45,612 nt of DNA from Azolla pinnata (lineage: Eukaryota; Streptophyta; Polypodiopsida; Salviniales; Salviniaceae): the NCBI GenBank assembly GCA_037176905.1, contig JBBBWG010031364.1:1-45612 (forward strand), given 5' to 3'. Both the position numbers and the translations under genes were made by a program. The notes beneath the pieces were generated by a model. It worked only from the letters and a program-made list of their open reading frames with translations. It was not told the DNA's origin and searched no databases. Shown piece after piece: positions 31,301 to 43,855 of this stretch (position 1 is the first letter of the stretch; every line of letters starts with the position of its first letter).

Positions 31301-34300
31301 GAAGCATTAGTGATTATTCCATTTTCCTATAAAAAAGATTTAGTTTAGACTTCTCCAGACACAAGGCTTTCAACAAACATTTTATGCATCTGAGCTTCTG
31401 AGGTTTCAAATCAAATTTTGCAGATGATGATCACAGGCCAGAAACCTATTCGTAAAAGCAAGCAAGGCTCCTTTCAAGTTATTGATATAGTCGAGAGCAT
31501 GAGGCCAATCACAAAGGTAATAATTACGCGTAACTTTCATTGTCCAACAAAAATCATGGACGACATTGACCAAGATGAATCTGGATGGCAATCTATACAT
31601 GTCTTCCACACAGCAGACGTTCATGTCCCCATCTTTTTTGCACGAAAATTTCAAAGCACAGCAAGAGTTTTTCAAATTTCTGTCCCGTGTAATAAATGTA
31701 AGTGGGCTATACATAACTTTCAAAAGTCTCTATTTTGCAGTTTACTAAGCAGATTGCAGATGGTGAACTTATTGCTTCTTTGGTAAGGGATAGTGTTAGA
31801 CAAGCAGAAGAGGAGCGTCCTGGTGCAGTGCATTTAGAATTACCAGAAGATATCGCAGAAACGATGGCAGAGGGAGATATTTTTCCTGTTCATGAGGTCC
31901 GGCGTCCCATAGCTGAAGTAAAGGCCATCAAAAGAGCTGTGCAAATGATAGAAGCAGCGTCTCGTCCTCTAGTGTTGATTGCTGCTGGAGCAAATAGAAA
32001 ACGTACCCAAAAGATGTAAGTCTTCATAGGGATTGAAGGGTATTCAATAATGTAGGGTTAAAAACTCTACCAGGGAAAATCCCCAAATACTCGAGGCTTA
32101 TTTTACATATACAAACTCCCCATAGGTTTTTTAGGTCTTGGATTCCCTTGTACAATCTCTGTAGGAGATATAAATGGTCATTACTAGATCCGGAAAACAT
32201 CTAGTTTCGTCATCGTCCAGCTTTTAGCAGGCAAGTTACCATACTCAAGTAGGAAGCTGCATGCCACACGAGAAAATGTACTAAATGCCACACAAGAATT
32301 AGTGAAGTAGGAAGCTCTTGACACATTCAGGATCTTAAATGATTCTGAAATAAAACTTTTCCTGTCTATTATACGGACCACATAGTACTATGATAAAAAA
32401 TTGTAAAAATTACATTCAGTATTTGGTTAAGGGAAGCCACCTATTTCAACACCATTTATGAAACCTGAATATTCCCAAATGCTCCTCCAATCAACTGATT
32501 ATTAAATCCAAATTCATGAAAAGATTAAGTTCTACCATTAAACTCGGAGTTATGAACGTGTGATATCCATATGTCTAGAAAGCAAGCTATCTTATGCACT
32601 AGTTATCTTGTCATCAATCAAGTGATAAGGCCGGTGTAAAATGACTATGAAAGATCCATTGTGCTCTCATACTATTGCACATGCAACTCAATGAGAAAGG
32701 TTCTTAAGGGATACTGGAACTAATTCGGCAACTAAAGGTTTGAAGGCCCTAAATCCATGTGGGATGGGACTGTATATATCATAAACTGAAATAGAATAAT
32801 TTTTTATGATGTGTAATGAAGCCAAAATGTAATTATACATGAACACTCAGTGATCAATGTTAACAAAAGTTTATTTTCATTTAACTCAGGCTTCGACAGT
32901 TTATAGACAAAGTAGGCATACCTTTTGTGACAACTCAGATGGGGAAAGGAGTAATTACTGGTAATATCTTGTGGGAAGTGGCAACCTTAAAGACTGAAGA
33001 CACTAAGAAAATAAATCCACTACTGCTTTTAATGAATAAGTAAAACTTTCATGTATCTTTCTAATTGGCTGAATTGTGATCCAGAATATCTGAAAAACAT
33101 GTTTTGTCTGTAAGTTGACCTCCACATAAGAAATCCAAGGTGAGATGCCTGAAGTCCCTGGTGTGGGAAAACCTGTATCTGCCATTTCGTAAGATCAGTT
33201 AAAATGATGGCATGCTACCTCCAACCGTTGTGTTTGATTGAAATAATCCTTTCTAAGCTAATTTGTGTTTACTATCTCCTTTTCCAGAATAAAGAAAACA
33301 TTTGATGATTTGATATATTCTGCAGAGGCTCATCCCTTATACCTTGGATGTTGTGCTTTATCGGCTATGGATTATCCACATGTTTGCATCCAGAATGCTG
33401 ACCTTATCATCAACATTGGCCATGACGTCGTTGAGAAACCACCCTTTTTTATGGAGTAAGTATAGGTTTCTAGTTCAACTGACTAGATTTTGATACTGTG
33501 CTCTCCATTTATGATTGATTTTTCAATGTGCAGGCATGAAAAACCTCCTATTGTTATACACATAAACTTTTACTCTGCTAAAGTGGATAATGTATACTTT
33601 CCTCAGGTATATATACGGAATTATTCTCTGCCTACGCAGTTTCCTTGTGCAGGTTTGCATGTCTCACCTATGTGCATCTTTTATGGATATGATTGCAGCT
33701 GGAAGTAGTTGGTGATATTGCAAACGCAGTATGGCAACTAAGTGAAAGTCTGAGCAGGCAGCAACATTGGGATTATGGATACATGCTTCAGGTACAATGA
33801 AAACTTGTAATCCATGGAAAAGAGTACTGATTGGTATAGTTTTCTACACATCAGAATCCCTGTAGCCACAAGTCATAAACAAGGCAAGTGAATTGTGCAT
33901 AATCTCCATCCAACTGATAAATGATTTTTCTATCCTCCACGATGTAACAACCACATCTATGCAGTTAGGAATAATTGAGATTTATGTGTGACATACACGC
34001 TACAATTGTTCTATTCAGCAGCGATGTTGCAGTAGAGTTAAATGTGGTCATGAGATTTGGCGAATTACTTTTCACAAAACGGGTTTTAACATCTATGCAG
34101 TCAAGAATGATCGATATTTTATATGTAGCACATGCTAGACCATGAATCTATGGAGCAGCAATGTTGCATGCAGCAGAGTTCAGTATGTGTATTAGCCTTA
34201 GTAGATTTGTTTTGTCAAAATAAGTCTAAACATCTACGCAGAGAGGAATGATTGAGATTTTATGTACGAGAACATACTAGATTATGGCTATATGCCACGG

Positions 34301-37300
34301 TGATGTTGGAATGATGCTGCAAATTGTCATTAATCTCTTTTTTTATCAATTAATGAAAGAAACATCTTTTATTTTTTTCGGTCTAGACATAAATAACCTT
34401 ATCAAGTACCTGTTTTCCATTTAGACAAAGCGGGAAATGGACTTGCATATGATAAAGGGTGTGGATGATTCATCTTTTCCTTTACAACCTCAACGTGTTG
34501 TAGCTGATTTGAGGTGCCTACTTTATCTCTTATGTAGAGCGTCTGTTTCTCTCCCATGTAAGAAGGTATTGATTGGGCAAACTAAAGAAGAATAGTTGAT
34601 GTTGGAGAGATTAGGACAATACCATTATTTAGGAAATAGTAAGTGAAGAAGTCCCAAATAAAGAAATGCATTCTTCTACTATAAAACCTAAGTGGGCTGC
34701 AGGAGATAGCACTTTTAGTGTTCATTTTCTGCATCTAGTTGTAAATTTCCAACTTCCTCCACAGTGGATACATTCAGATGAAGAATTCAAGGCGATTCTG
34801 TAAGACAATGTATTCCTGATATCGGGCATCTCTTTATTAAGAAGTTTGCTGAGAACATGAATCTTGTAGAAGTGCCCTTGATTCTCAGGCTGTTTTTACT
34901 ATTATGCTGCCTTGAGATATAAAATCTTGCATGCAATAATCTGTGATTAATTTTTTAATCCAATTTGTTCAATTTTACGTTTATAGGAGGGCTATGCCAG
35001 ATGATGGTGTCGTTTGTTTGGATAATGGTAAGCAAAAGCGCTCTCACAAGTTGTAGTCTGATTTTAATAGGAAAAACCAATCTGGGTAACGGGTAACAGG
35101 TGCATGATATTCATCCCCTGGGAACAATATCACGAGTTATACCAATATATGTACACCCATAGTCGAAGATGAGATCTATTTCTTTGGTATGCGTGCATCA
35201 AGAAGCCATCACTAATGTTTTTATTTAAATGTTTTTGAACTAAAACTTGGCCAAAAAGGAAACACGAAAATCCTCATAAACGAACTTTTTGCTTCCAGTG
35301 ATGAGATACCCCTCTAATAGACAAGCACGATGCATGCACTATTAGTTAAACTTGGTCAAAAGGGAAACGCAATAATCATAATTAGCTTTTCTACATACTA
35401 CACTCAGCTACCTCTTCTGTAGTAGGGTACATCCAGTATCCATGGGATCTTATTATTTGTTGGAAGGCACATCAGATCAGTGTAATAAATAGTTACATAT
35501 ACCAGGCAGGCACACATGTAGATTCACTCACAAACACATTTTCTATTGGTTTTATTATGAATATCTAAAGTCGGATGCATTTCTGTCTAGGCACGTTGAA
35601 TCCAAATATTTTTGTAATGAATCCAATCCATATGCTATTTTTTTTCTAAATGCAGGGATGTACAAGATCTGGTTTGCCCGGTGCTACAAGGTCTATTACA
35701 TCTATGAACACTCATATCACTAATAGATTTAATTCTATTGAATATGGATTCAATTCTTAACAGGAATTATAAAAACAGCTTGCATTAACTGATAATATAT
35801 TACCTTGCAGGCATATGAGCCAAACACATTACTGCTCGACAATGCTTTAGCAACCATGGGGGCAGGATTACCGTCTGCAATGGCTGTCTCTTTGTTGTAT
35901 CCACAGAAGAAGGTGGTCGCTGTCTGTGGGGATGGTGGGTTCATGATGAATTCTCAGGTAACTTTTCTCTGAGTTATGCTGAAGATTTTTCTATTAGTTG
36001 AATATGGGACACATCTTGCTTCAAAAAACATGCTAGCTGCTGTAGAATCATCCTGAATTTCAAGAGAATTCTAGCAACAAAACTATCTCATTGCTACCGA
36101 GGTTTAGTAGACATATCTCCTTGAAAAATCCAGCAGATGGCTATCTATTGAAACGAGAATCATTATCCTGGGAATGTAGCATTGAAATAACATTCCAGGT
36201 AATAGATTCCAGTGGCCAAGCTTTATTCAACTGTAGCTCCTCTCCTTATTATATTTTCGTTTCTGAATGTGTTATTCTTCTTCCTATGGAAAAATATTTC
36301 ATTGGTATTTGTCTGTTCAGATACTCTGACATCAATTGGTATATGACATTCATGATGGTTACAGGAGATGGAGACTGCTGTACGTTTGCAGCTAAATTTA
36401 ACTGTCATAATCCTGAATGACAATGCTTATGGAATGATTAAGTGGAAACAAAATCATGCAGGTTTTAACAAGTAAGCTTTCATGATGAATTCGTCCCTTA
36501 ATACTGCTGAGTTTTCAGTAGGTTGAAATAGCAAACTTTCACGCAGCTTTTGTGTATATCCTTTGGCAGTATAATATTGTAAATATCTAATATTTGTTTT
36601 TCGTCTTTGGTGTATAATTAACTACAGAGAAGAAAACATTTTGCTGCATAAACCTATATCAATGTGCAGAAACATTGTTCCATTGACTGTTCGAAATCTT
36701 CCACAGTATTATTTCTTTGTTCCTTATCTCAGTTCTCGATCCTAAGAGCATAGGGGCTCTAAAAACATAGGGTTCATTGTATTTATTTGTGCTGTTATAC
36801 TTCAAAGAAAAAAACAAGGGACAGAAAGTACAAAGGAAATTCTCTATCATATAGTCATCAGACAGATCAGATTAGAAACTGAATGTCTTTACCGATGAAT
36901 TGCCGCAATGTCCATCATGTAGCTGTTCATAAACTCAGTGGTGGGAATAAGAAAATCGAAGCTTTATACTTCTAGACTAAACCCTCCTATGAACATTCAT
37001 AAATATAGATGTCCCCAATGCATCGAAACATACTGTGTTGTTTCCTACATCGTTCTGAAGTTCCTTGAATGGAACTCCACTCCCCTTTCCAAGTGTGCAC
37101 AAGATGGCCTTCATTACCACAGCTGCAGGTTCTTGTATATCTTGTGCATCCAGATTTCCATGGTCCCCGCAGTGTGACTGCAGCCACAGATTCCCATCAT
37201 AAATGATCATTGTCTTCTTCTTGGACTTGCAAGGTACCCAACAACAAAGATTCTACCTTTCCCCTATCAAAAAACATAATAAGCAATAATGCTGCTACCT

Positions 37301-40300
37301 TGATACAAGGCCATTACAGAGTCCAATACTCCGCAAACTGCTCTGCCCCAAGTGAAGCATGCAACCACATCCTCATGGGCTATCAAGATTAGGATTTTTT
37401 TTCCATACCTGCCGGGCAAAAACGCAGCCCCATAGAGTATGTCGCTGATCTTCAATTTCTAAATTACACCGGTTGCATTTCTCCAATTCTTGCTGCTTAT
37501 CCATTTTTTCACCAGTAATGCACCATTGACCAAAAGCCATCAGAATGCTCGGATGGCAGATTTTAATCTCATAACCTCCTCCAAAACTTATTTAGAAAAC
37601 CTTGATTAATACCATATTGTTGTCGATGTCTATTTTGGTGCACATTATCTCTTGTAGTTGCCAATAATATATGCCTACCAAGCTTGATATGCCGTTATAC
37701 TTTTACATCTGCTATCCTTTTCTTGTTGGTGAATATTGCCTAGTTAACTTTAATCACCCTTCTTTATCTAGGTATCCATTATTCAAGAAAAAAAATCTTA
37801 TTCGTTGCCTTGGCATTTCTGAATATGAGAGTTCTCGATAAGAGCTGTATCCTCAAACTAAAAAATGTCATCTACATCAAAGTTGACCTTTACAATGAAC
37901 AGATTATTCCCCTGCCCAGCTCATATGGCAATTGCATTTCTCAGAAAAGATTTATCCAAGCAATAAAAATCCATACTCCTTAGTTTAAGAGTGTGAGAAT
38001 TGATCTGGAAGACATAATTCTTCACTGTCCTGATATTAAATATATTTGAACCAAACGTTTTCTTTAACTTAGGCATTCAATATTGAACTATTTTTTCCTG
38101 GGTTCTCGGTAAGGTTCAACGTTTGGAATTTAGATCATATTTGGTTTTTTCGTGCCCTAATTGGATGGTGTTCCTATGCAGATTTGGGCTGGATCTGTCC
38201 AACCCTGACTTTGTTGAGTATGCTAAAAGGTATGACATCTGCATGCTTACTGCCTCTTTGTAATTTCAATGTTGTGACAATGTTTTGATTTGTGCAGTTA
38301 TGGAGCACAAGGTTATCGTGTAACAAGTGCAGAGGATTTTCTGAAGCTTTTGCATGAATGCTTATTTTTATCCACGCCTGGAGTCAAGCTTATTGAAGTA
38401 ATCACATATTATATAAATGAATTTGTTTAGCAATGAACATTTAAGGATACTGAAAGAAAGTATCGGGTGACAAGACAGGAATACATCCCTCATTGTCATT
38501 GTAGGAAAAAATTGAAGGGGCCAGAATCTCCTATGCACATACACGAATATAATACATCATCTTTAAACTGACAATGTGTCTGCATGCTAGGTTCCCATAG
38601 AGTATGAGAAAGCCAATGAGATCCTCGACAAAGAACTACCAGGGATTGTACAGCAGAAGAAGAAAACTTCAACAACTGTAAGTCAATAAAGAGATAAAAC
38701 ATACGAAATCTTTTCTCCTGCAAGCTATTTGCTGTGAGAGCTGAATATTTTCTACATTATTATTTTTAGACAATATCGCCAGCTCTCTCTGCAGCAGCAT
38801 TACTGCAGAAACCGGTTAATGCAGATGTCAAGGAGATTAAGCAAGAAGCAGAGAAAATAATATCTAAGCCACTTGTAAAATTTGAAAAACCTGAGAATGC
38901 TCCTCCGAAAATTCCAGTTTCTGTGAAAGCATCAGATATAAAGATATATCCATTCTATTTAGCAAATAAGCCTCTTTATCCAAATTCCAAACTTGATGTT
39001 TTCAACAAATATACTGGTAAACTGTTCGCAAGGTGTGCACTAGCCGGGCATAAGGACATTGATAATGCAATAGGTGAAGCAGAAAGGGCCGCTCCTGCAG
39101 TTGCTGCCATGGCAAGTTTTGAGAGAAAACAAGTACTTGAAAAAGTTGTTGATGAGGTGACATCTCGCGCAGAGGAGTTCGCTATAGCACTTTGTCTCGA
39201 GGCTGGAAAACCAATAAGGTTTTTTTTCTCATTTACTAATATAGTGTACTGCTAATATTATGATTTGGTATGCTTCAGGCTTCAATCTGGAAGGTGATCG
39301 GTCCTGACCACTATAATTATAGCTAGTAATTTGTTGTATAATTCGTTATTTTTATGTCACAAATATTTTTGGCCACGGATAACACAAAAAAGAGAATGAA
39401 AGCAAGGAAGATAGATAGATAGGTCAGAAGGGCCTAAGAAATGAAACAAGATTGTACATCTGTTATTCTGTCTTGTAAGTTGCTGCATAAATGAAGACAA
39501 ATCCAGAGAATTTTCTTCAAAAGAAATTCTTTCTAGGATGAGTCTGAGTTAACAAAGACGACTCAGGGTGGTTCAACCCAAGGATAAGTTCCAATACTCT
39601 AGGAGATTCCAATATGTTCGAACTAAAATTTTATTGAACTTCCTATCTGTAAGAGTTTCCACAATTTAAAATAACTCTTTCAAAGAAAATAGCTCGTGTG
39701 AAGACTTTTGTTTCCTGGGGAGAGGAGCTGTACAATTATCCGTTAGATTCAGTGGACCTTCAGAAATGCAAATGTTCAGATCAGCTATCATTTAAATGCC
39801 TGTACTGTGGCTCAATCTATGATAGCCTCCTTGGATTGTTCTAGTTACGCTGCTAATACTTCTCATGGGGGTTTCTGTTCTCCGGGGGTTATTAGAACGT
39901 TTATGAAAGTTTTTTCCGGTAATAGTTTCTCTTCATGTAGAGTCATCACTAGCAAGAGTAAAGAACAATCCCAAGTTTAGTTTATCATCATATTCCATTA
40001 CTCTGATTAGAACATTCTATGTCTTTTGGCATTGATGAATGAGATATGTTCATATGTACATTTAGTCCTTATCTGAAATCCCGAATACACATTTCTATCT
40101 GAAAATTAAATAGAACTAAATATCTTGTGTTTTGAAGTTTTCTTTTTTAGAAAGGGGTTGTCATCTAATGGCTGTAAAAAACTGTTTCAGAGACGCTCGA
40201 GGTGAAGTACAAAGACTCATAGAGACATTCAAGATTGCAGCTGAGGAAAGCACTAGAATGTAAGCACCTTCTGGGATCGCTGAATACTATAATGGATGCT

Positions 40301-43300
40301 TGCATTTAAAGTAATTTGTTTAGAGTGACGTCCAAATTATAGTCCTTGTTGCACTAAAAACCTTCACAAAAATTTCGAGGGCGAAAATTGGCTGTCTTAT
40401 GTGTTACTGTAAATATAATAGAATGATCCTATATTTCACACACTCTTAAAACAAGTAAGTGTCGTTCACATGCCCACTCATTCCTACCAAAATTCCTTCT
40501 GTTTTAAAAAATTATGGTCAAGGGTCTGTTTCTAAGAAAGCCAGCAGGCATTATGCCATTTCTTATCTGCTTTTAACTAAATTTTACCATTTCTGTATGC
40601 TAGAGCTCAGTCTCCTCAGAAGCAGTATTGCCACCTAATTTTTCGCGTAGTTTATCATCGTGGTTCTACATTAATTTCAACACCCAGTACACTTTTTATA
40701 AATGATTTTTTACTTGTAGATCTGGGGACTATTCACAAATGGATATTTCTGAGAGAGCGAAAGGGTACCAAGCCCTGGTAAATATGCTATCATAGATTCT
40801 GTCATTCTGTTGGTTTGAATAAAGGATGCGAATTTTGGTTTAATTATAATTATGACGTGATCAATTGAGATGTTAATCAAAGATTATCTCAAGTCCATTC
40901 TCTCTTCAAACGGGAAATTAAATTGTGGTCTATGGATTGATTGAAATTTATGTATCACAGGTTAGGAGATTCCCAATCGGACCAATTAGCATGATTAGCC
41001 CATTCAATTTTCCTCTAAACCTGGTATGTTATCCTGTGTACACATAATTGTGGTTTCTGGGACTTCAATCTAGTTTTCAGTATTGCTAGAGGGTAGATAT
41101 AGATTCATTTTGGTGCCTGGGAAAAGTTCCGATGAATGTCTAGACACATATCTGTTATGATCAGGCTGCACATAAGATTGCTCCTGCCCTGGCAGTTGGT
41201 TGTCCTTTTGTCCTCAAGCCTGCAAGGTATGCTGAATCCTGTTATGAGAATATCAGTATCAAGTTTAAATTTTGGGATTCACAAGTTGAGGATTTCTTTT
41301 CCAGTCGCACACCTATTGGCTCCTTACTATTGGGTGAGATATTGTCACGGTGCCGCCTACCAGCAGGGACATTTTCCATCCTTCCGTGCGCAAGAGAAGG
41401 AGCTGAGCTTTTTACAATCGATGAGCGGTTCAAACTTGTCACATTTACTGGATCTCCCAGTGTATACTTTTATATCTTGTTTTTTTCTAAATTTTATGTA
41501 TACAAGGAAAGAGAGGGTAATTGAACAGTTTTCTGGCAGGTTGGCTGGGAAATAAAGAAGAAAGCAGGAAAAAAGAAAGTGGTGCTTGAATTGGGTGGAA
41601 ATGCTGCATGTGTCGTTGAGGTTTTCATAAGTTGAAGTCGAAATTTCTGTTTTATACTGAAATTAGTAGAAGTAATGCAGCAATTGACAGGGTAATTTTT
41701 CATTCATTCAGGACTTTATTCCGGACATATTGACTGTTGTGAATAGAATTATTCATGGTGCATTCTATCAGAGTGGACAATCTTGTATCAGCGTACAGCG
41801 AGTATATATACGTGAGGTAATCTGATAAATGTTAAGCGTTTAATCATTTAGAAGGCATATAAGCAAATGTACTTCTATGAAAAGAGTAAAGGAGATGTAT
41901 TCTTGAAACCAGAGCTTGGAATCAGCCTGTTATGGCTACTCTACATGAAGCCATGAACTATGTAAAGCAATAGTAAAACGAAAGTAGTTTCTCTTAATAG
42001 AGTAAAGGATATGCAATGCTTCAAACCCAAGTGTCGTTTAGATGAGTTTCATAGCATATTACCAGATAATCTAGTCAAACATTCACAGAACCATTAATAT
42101 GATTGTCTAAAATACGATTGAATAGATAATGAACAAAACTTAAAAACTATATTTTTCCATTATCAATCAATAATAGGTTGCATCGTAGAGAGGCAGTTGT
42201 AGTGAAAGACTTTTGTATTAATATTCGTCAATATTGTTGAAGTGCTTATTGGCATGAAAGTTAGTTTTCATGATGCAGTACATAAATAAAAAATATGAAT
42301 CTCAGAGGTAGGGCTGCATTACTCTTAATGTTTATGCAGGATCATTACAAAGTCCTGAAGGGCGCTTTGGTGAATGCAGCATCTAAGCTTGTCAAGGTTT
42401 ATTAACTATATCTTGTCCAGTGAATCTTAATCTATTTTTGTGAAGTGATAGATAAACCATCTGTAAATGTCCTGATCTTCAATGTAGGGAGATCCATTGA
42501 ATGAAGAAACGTTCATTGGACCTCTTATAGATGAAGCGGAGGCAATTCGCATTGAAAAGGCTGTCAATAAGGCTGTTGCAAGTGGAGCAAGGTAAGAGAT
42601 TGCATGAAGCAAGAATGCCTTATAGAAACATCTGTAATCAACAATGGATTATATTCTCTTTGCAGAGTTTTGGTTGGTGGCAAGAGAAATGGCTGTTTCT
42701 ATGATGCCACTATTTTGGAAGATGTTGATCCGAAAATGGAGGCAAGAAAATTTTCTTACAAGTTGAGAGATTATTTAATCCATTTATAGAACTACCAATT
42801 CAAACCATGTGCATACAAGCAGACATATACATATGCAAATAGATGCATCGTACTTGTGTCTGCTTAATACATATTGCTCAGCTTCAATGCCTATCTCCTA
42901 TGCTACCTACCAGATTAGGCATGTAAAGTTAATAATTGTGGGCGAGTATTATGCTGTTTTCTTGAATTTCTGTGATTTTGTTTCTCCTACATCTCAAACT
43001 TGTGATCGTTGACTCGAGAATGTTTTGTTTACAATGAAACAAAGTTTTTCTTTTCAGCTGCTCTATCCTAAATTTTATTATCCATGTTTTAGATACACAA
43101 CGAGGAAGTCTTTGGGCCAGTTATGGAGCTGATTTCGTACAACGACTTCAAATCGGTTATCCATGAAGTAAATCGATCCAAATTTGGCTTGCAGGCAAGT
43201 AATTGAATGGTTTATAAATGTCGCATGTTTGTATAGGTTTGATCATGGAATAGGCACAGAGCATTCGCGACAAAAGGGAACGTACTTAGCACAATGAAGT

Positions 43301-43855
43301 TTTACACCTTTCCATATAGAGAGAGATATGTTAGCATCTTATAATTGCTTTCGGACGAGCTTTGCCAACATCATACCTTTGTGAAGAAATGATAGAGGAC
43401 AGAAAACGTATTTACAGGCAGGCGTCTTTGTCAGCGACATAAACAAAGCGTTTTACGCTTTCGAGCATCTCGATGTCGGAGGTGTGGTCATCAACGACGT
43501 GCCCAGTATGCGGATCGATTCGCAGGTAAGTAAGAGCATCGAACGAATCGTTAATGTAATTGCTTTTTGCAATGTAACAAGTTTCGTAAACTCGTGGAAT
43601 GAGTTTTTTTTCTCTCTTCTCGGACGGAGTAGAGCATCTCACCTATTGTTGTTACTGTCTCTTCTTCCCTCGATGAATTCTTGCCGAGTTGATTCTTTCT
43701 CATATCGAAGTTGGTCTCGGTGATTCTCCTTTTGGCAGCCTTATGGAGGTGTCAAAGATTCCGGGCTCGGTCGTGAGGGCGTGAAATATGCAATGGAAGA
43801 CATGACAGAGCTCCGGGTCATGATGCTTCACAACGTAGGACGACTGACGAATTGA
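28382..43855 (+). CDS. Fusion protein: acetolactate-synthase-like TPP enzyme + aldehyde dehydrogenase, 30 exons, 1110 aa
   Basis: Exons: 28382-28491, 30466-30691, 31424-31516, 31741-32015, 32890-32960, 33326-33455, 33534-33606, 33699-33791, 34425-34513, 34987-35027, 35656-35690, 35811-35957, 36365-36471, 38182-38229, 38298-38397, 38591-38677, 38770-39218, 40191-40259, 40720-40777, 40961-41023, 41165-41226, 41305-41461, 41540-41620, 41712-41816, 42340-42396, 42488-42591, 42666-42741, 43093-43194, 43418-43525, 43739-43855. They total 3333 nt. Phases agree at every junction and homology to each family is continuous across it. Twenty-seven introns are GT-AG; introns 27 and 28 have GC donors. The N-terminus ([20 protein letters not shown]) is charged with no obvious plastid or mitochondrial signal, so a cytosolic location is likely. 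The start ATG is the first in this exon, about 10 residues before the family's usual start of homology. A short exon in the long introns 1 or 13 could have been missed, but no homology gap requires one. Function inferred: a TPP-dependent step on a 2-oxoacid coupled to aldehyde oxidation. Confidence 0.88.
28508..28527. repeat. (GA)n microsatellite at the start of intron 1
   Basis: Ten GA dinucleotides begin 16 bases after the exon 1 donor. The rest of the 1974-bp first intron shows no recognisable element; an 81-codon open frame at 29745-29990 has no family motif. Confidence 0.85.
33953..34365. repeat. Three diverged tandem repeats of about 136-141 bp in intron 8
   Basis: ACATCTATGCAG (or ACATCTACGCAG) followed by GGAATAATTGAGATT-like sequence occurs at 33953, 34089 and 34230. 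Each copy continues with CATACACGCTAC-like and GCGATGTTGCAG-like words. The copies are well diverged, so the array is old. Confidence 0.8.
36950..37590 (-). pseudogene. LINE 3' end inserted antisense in intron 13 of the fusion gene
   Basis: On the minus strand, 37590 to 37403 reads [15 protein letters not shown], then [18 protein letters not shown] and VFARQVW, a clear zf-RVT CxxC...H...C...VW signature. After a frameshift it continues as [20 protein letters not shown] and [15 protein letters not shown] third open segment, 37210 to 36977 ([20 protein letters not shown]), may be the end of the same ORF. Frameshifts show it is inactive. Intron 13 is 1710 bp, enlarged by this insertion. Confidence 0.65.
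42742..43092 (+). other. GC-AG intron 27 of the fusion gene
   Basis: The donor reads ATGGAG|GCAAGA and the acceptor GTTTTAG|ATACAC. No GT in the neighbourhood gives the frame needed for the following [14 protein letters not shown](A/T) is the known sequence preference of GC donors. Confidence 0.75.
43195..43417 (+). other. GC-AG intron 28 of the fusion gene
   Basis: The donor reads TTGCAG|GCAAGT, a perfect GC-type consensus, and the acceptor TTACAG|GCAGGC. It joins FGLQ to AGVFVSD, as in all members of the ALDH family. Confidence 0.8.

Larger units (their letters stand above)
28382..38677 (+). other. TPP-enzyme half of the fusion (exons 1-16, residues 1-575)
   Basis: The order is TPP_enzyme_N (about 20-185), central domain (about 200-340) and TPP_enzyme_C (about 390-545). 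[17 protein letters not shown] opens the N domain. Glu67 in [13 protein letters not shown] is the catalytic glutamate that activates the thiazolium. [16 protein letters not shown] and PITK are typical of acetolactate synthase. The cofactor motif is GDGG at 452-455 with NDNAYG at 479-484, the correct spacing for GDG-x(24-27)-N. Trp488 (MIKWKQ) lines up by eye with the conserved active-site Trp of AHAS. ASP-like HLELPEDIA and HPLYLG suggest the bacterial-type acetolactate synthase large-subunit lineage rather than plastid AHAS. All catalytic features are intact. The substrate (pyruvate condensation against another 2-oxoacid decarboxylation) is not determinable. Confidence 0.85.
38770..43855 (+). 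other. Aldehyde dehydrogenase half of the fusion (exons 17-30, residues 576-1110)
   Basis: Residues 576-625 are a Lys/Pro/Ala-rich linker. The ALDH fold follows, starting with [20 protein letters not shown]. Asn783 (SPFNFPLNL), Lys806 (VLKPA), FTGS at 856-859, Glu878 (LELGG) and Cys913 ([10 protein letters not shown]) are the oxyanion Asn, cofactor Lys, glycine-rich turn, general base and nucleophile of NAD(P)-dependent ALDHs. EEVFGP at 1006-1011 holds the cofactor-ribose Glu and Phe. [11 protein letters not shown] near the C-terminus is also canonical. The segment looks like the ALDH11/SSADH/lactaldehyde-type group. It is full length (about 485 residues) and apparently active. Substrate and NAD versus NADP preference are not readable. 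Confidence 0.85.

Noticed and set aside
38923..39255. A separate ALDH beginning near [10 protein letters not shown]
   Set aside because: The codon before Lys is GTG, not ATG, and the frame is continuous with exon 17 upstream; better read as part of the fusion.
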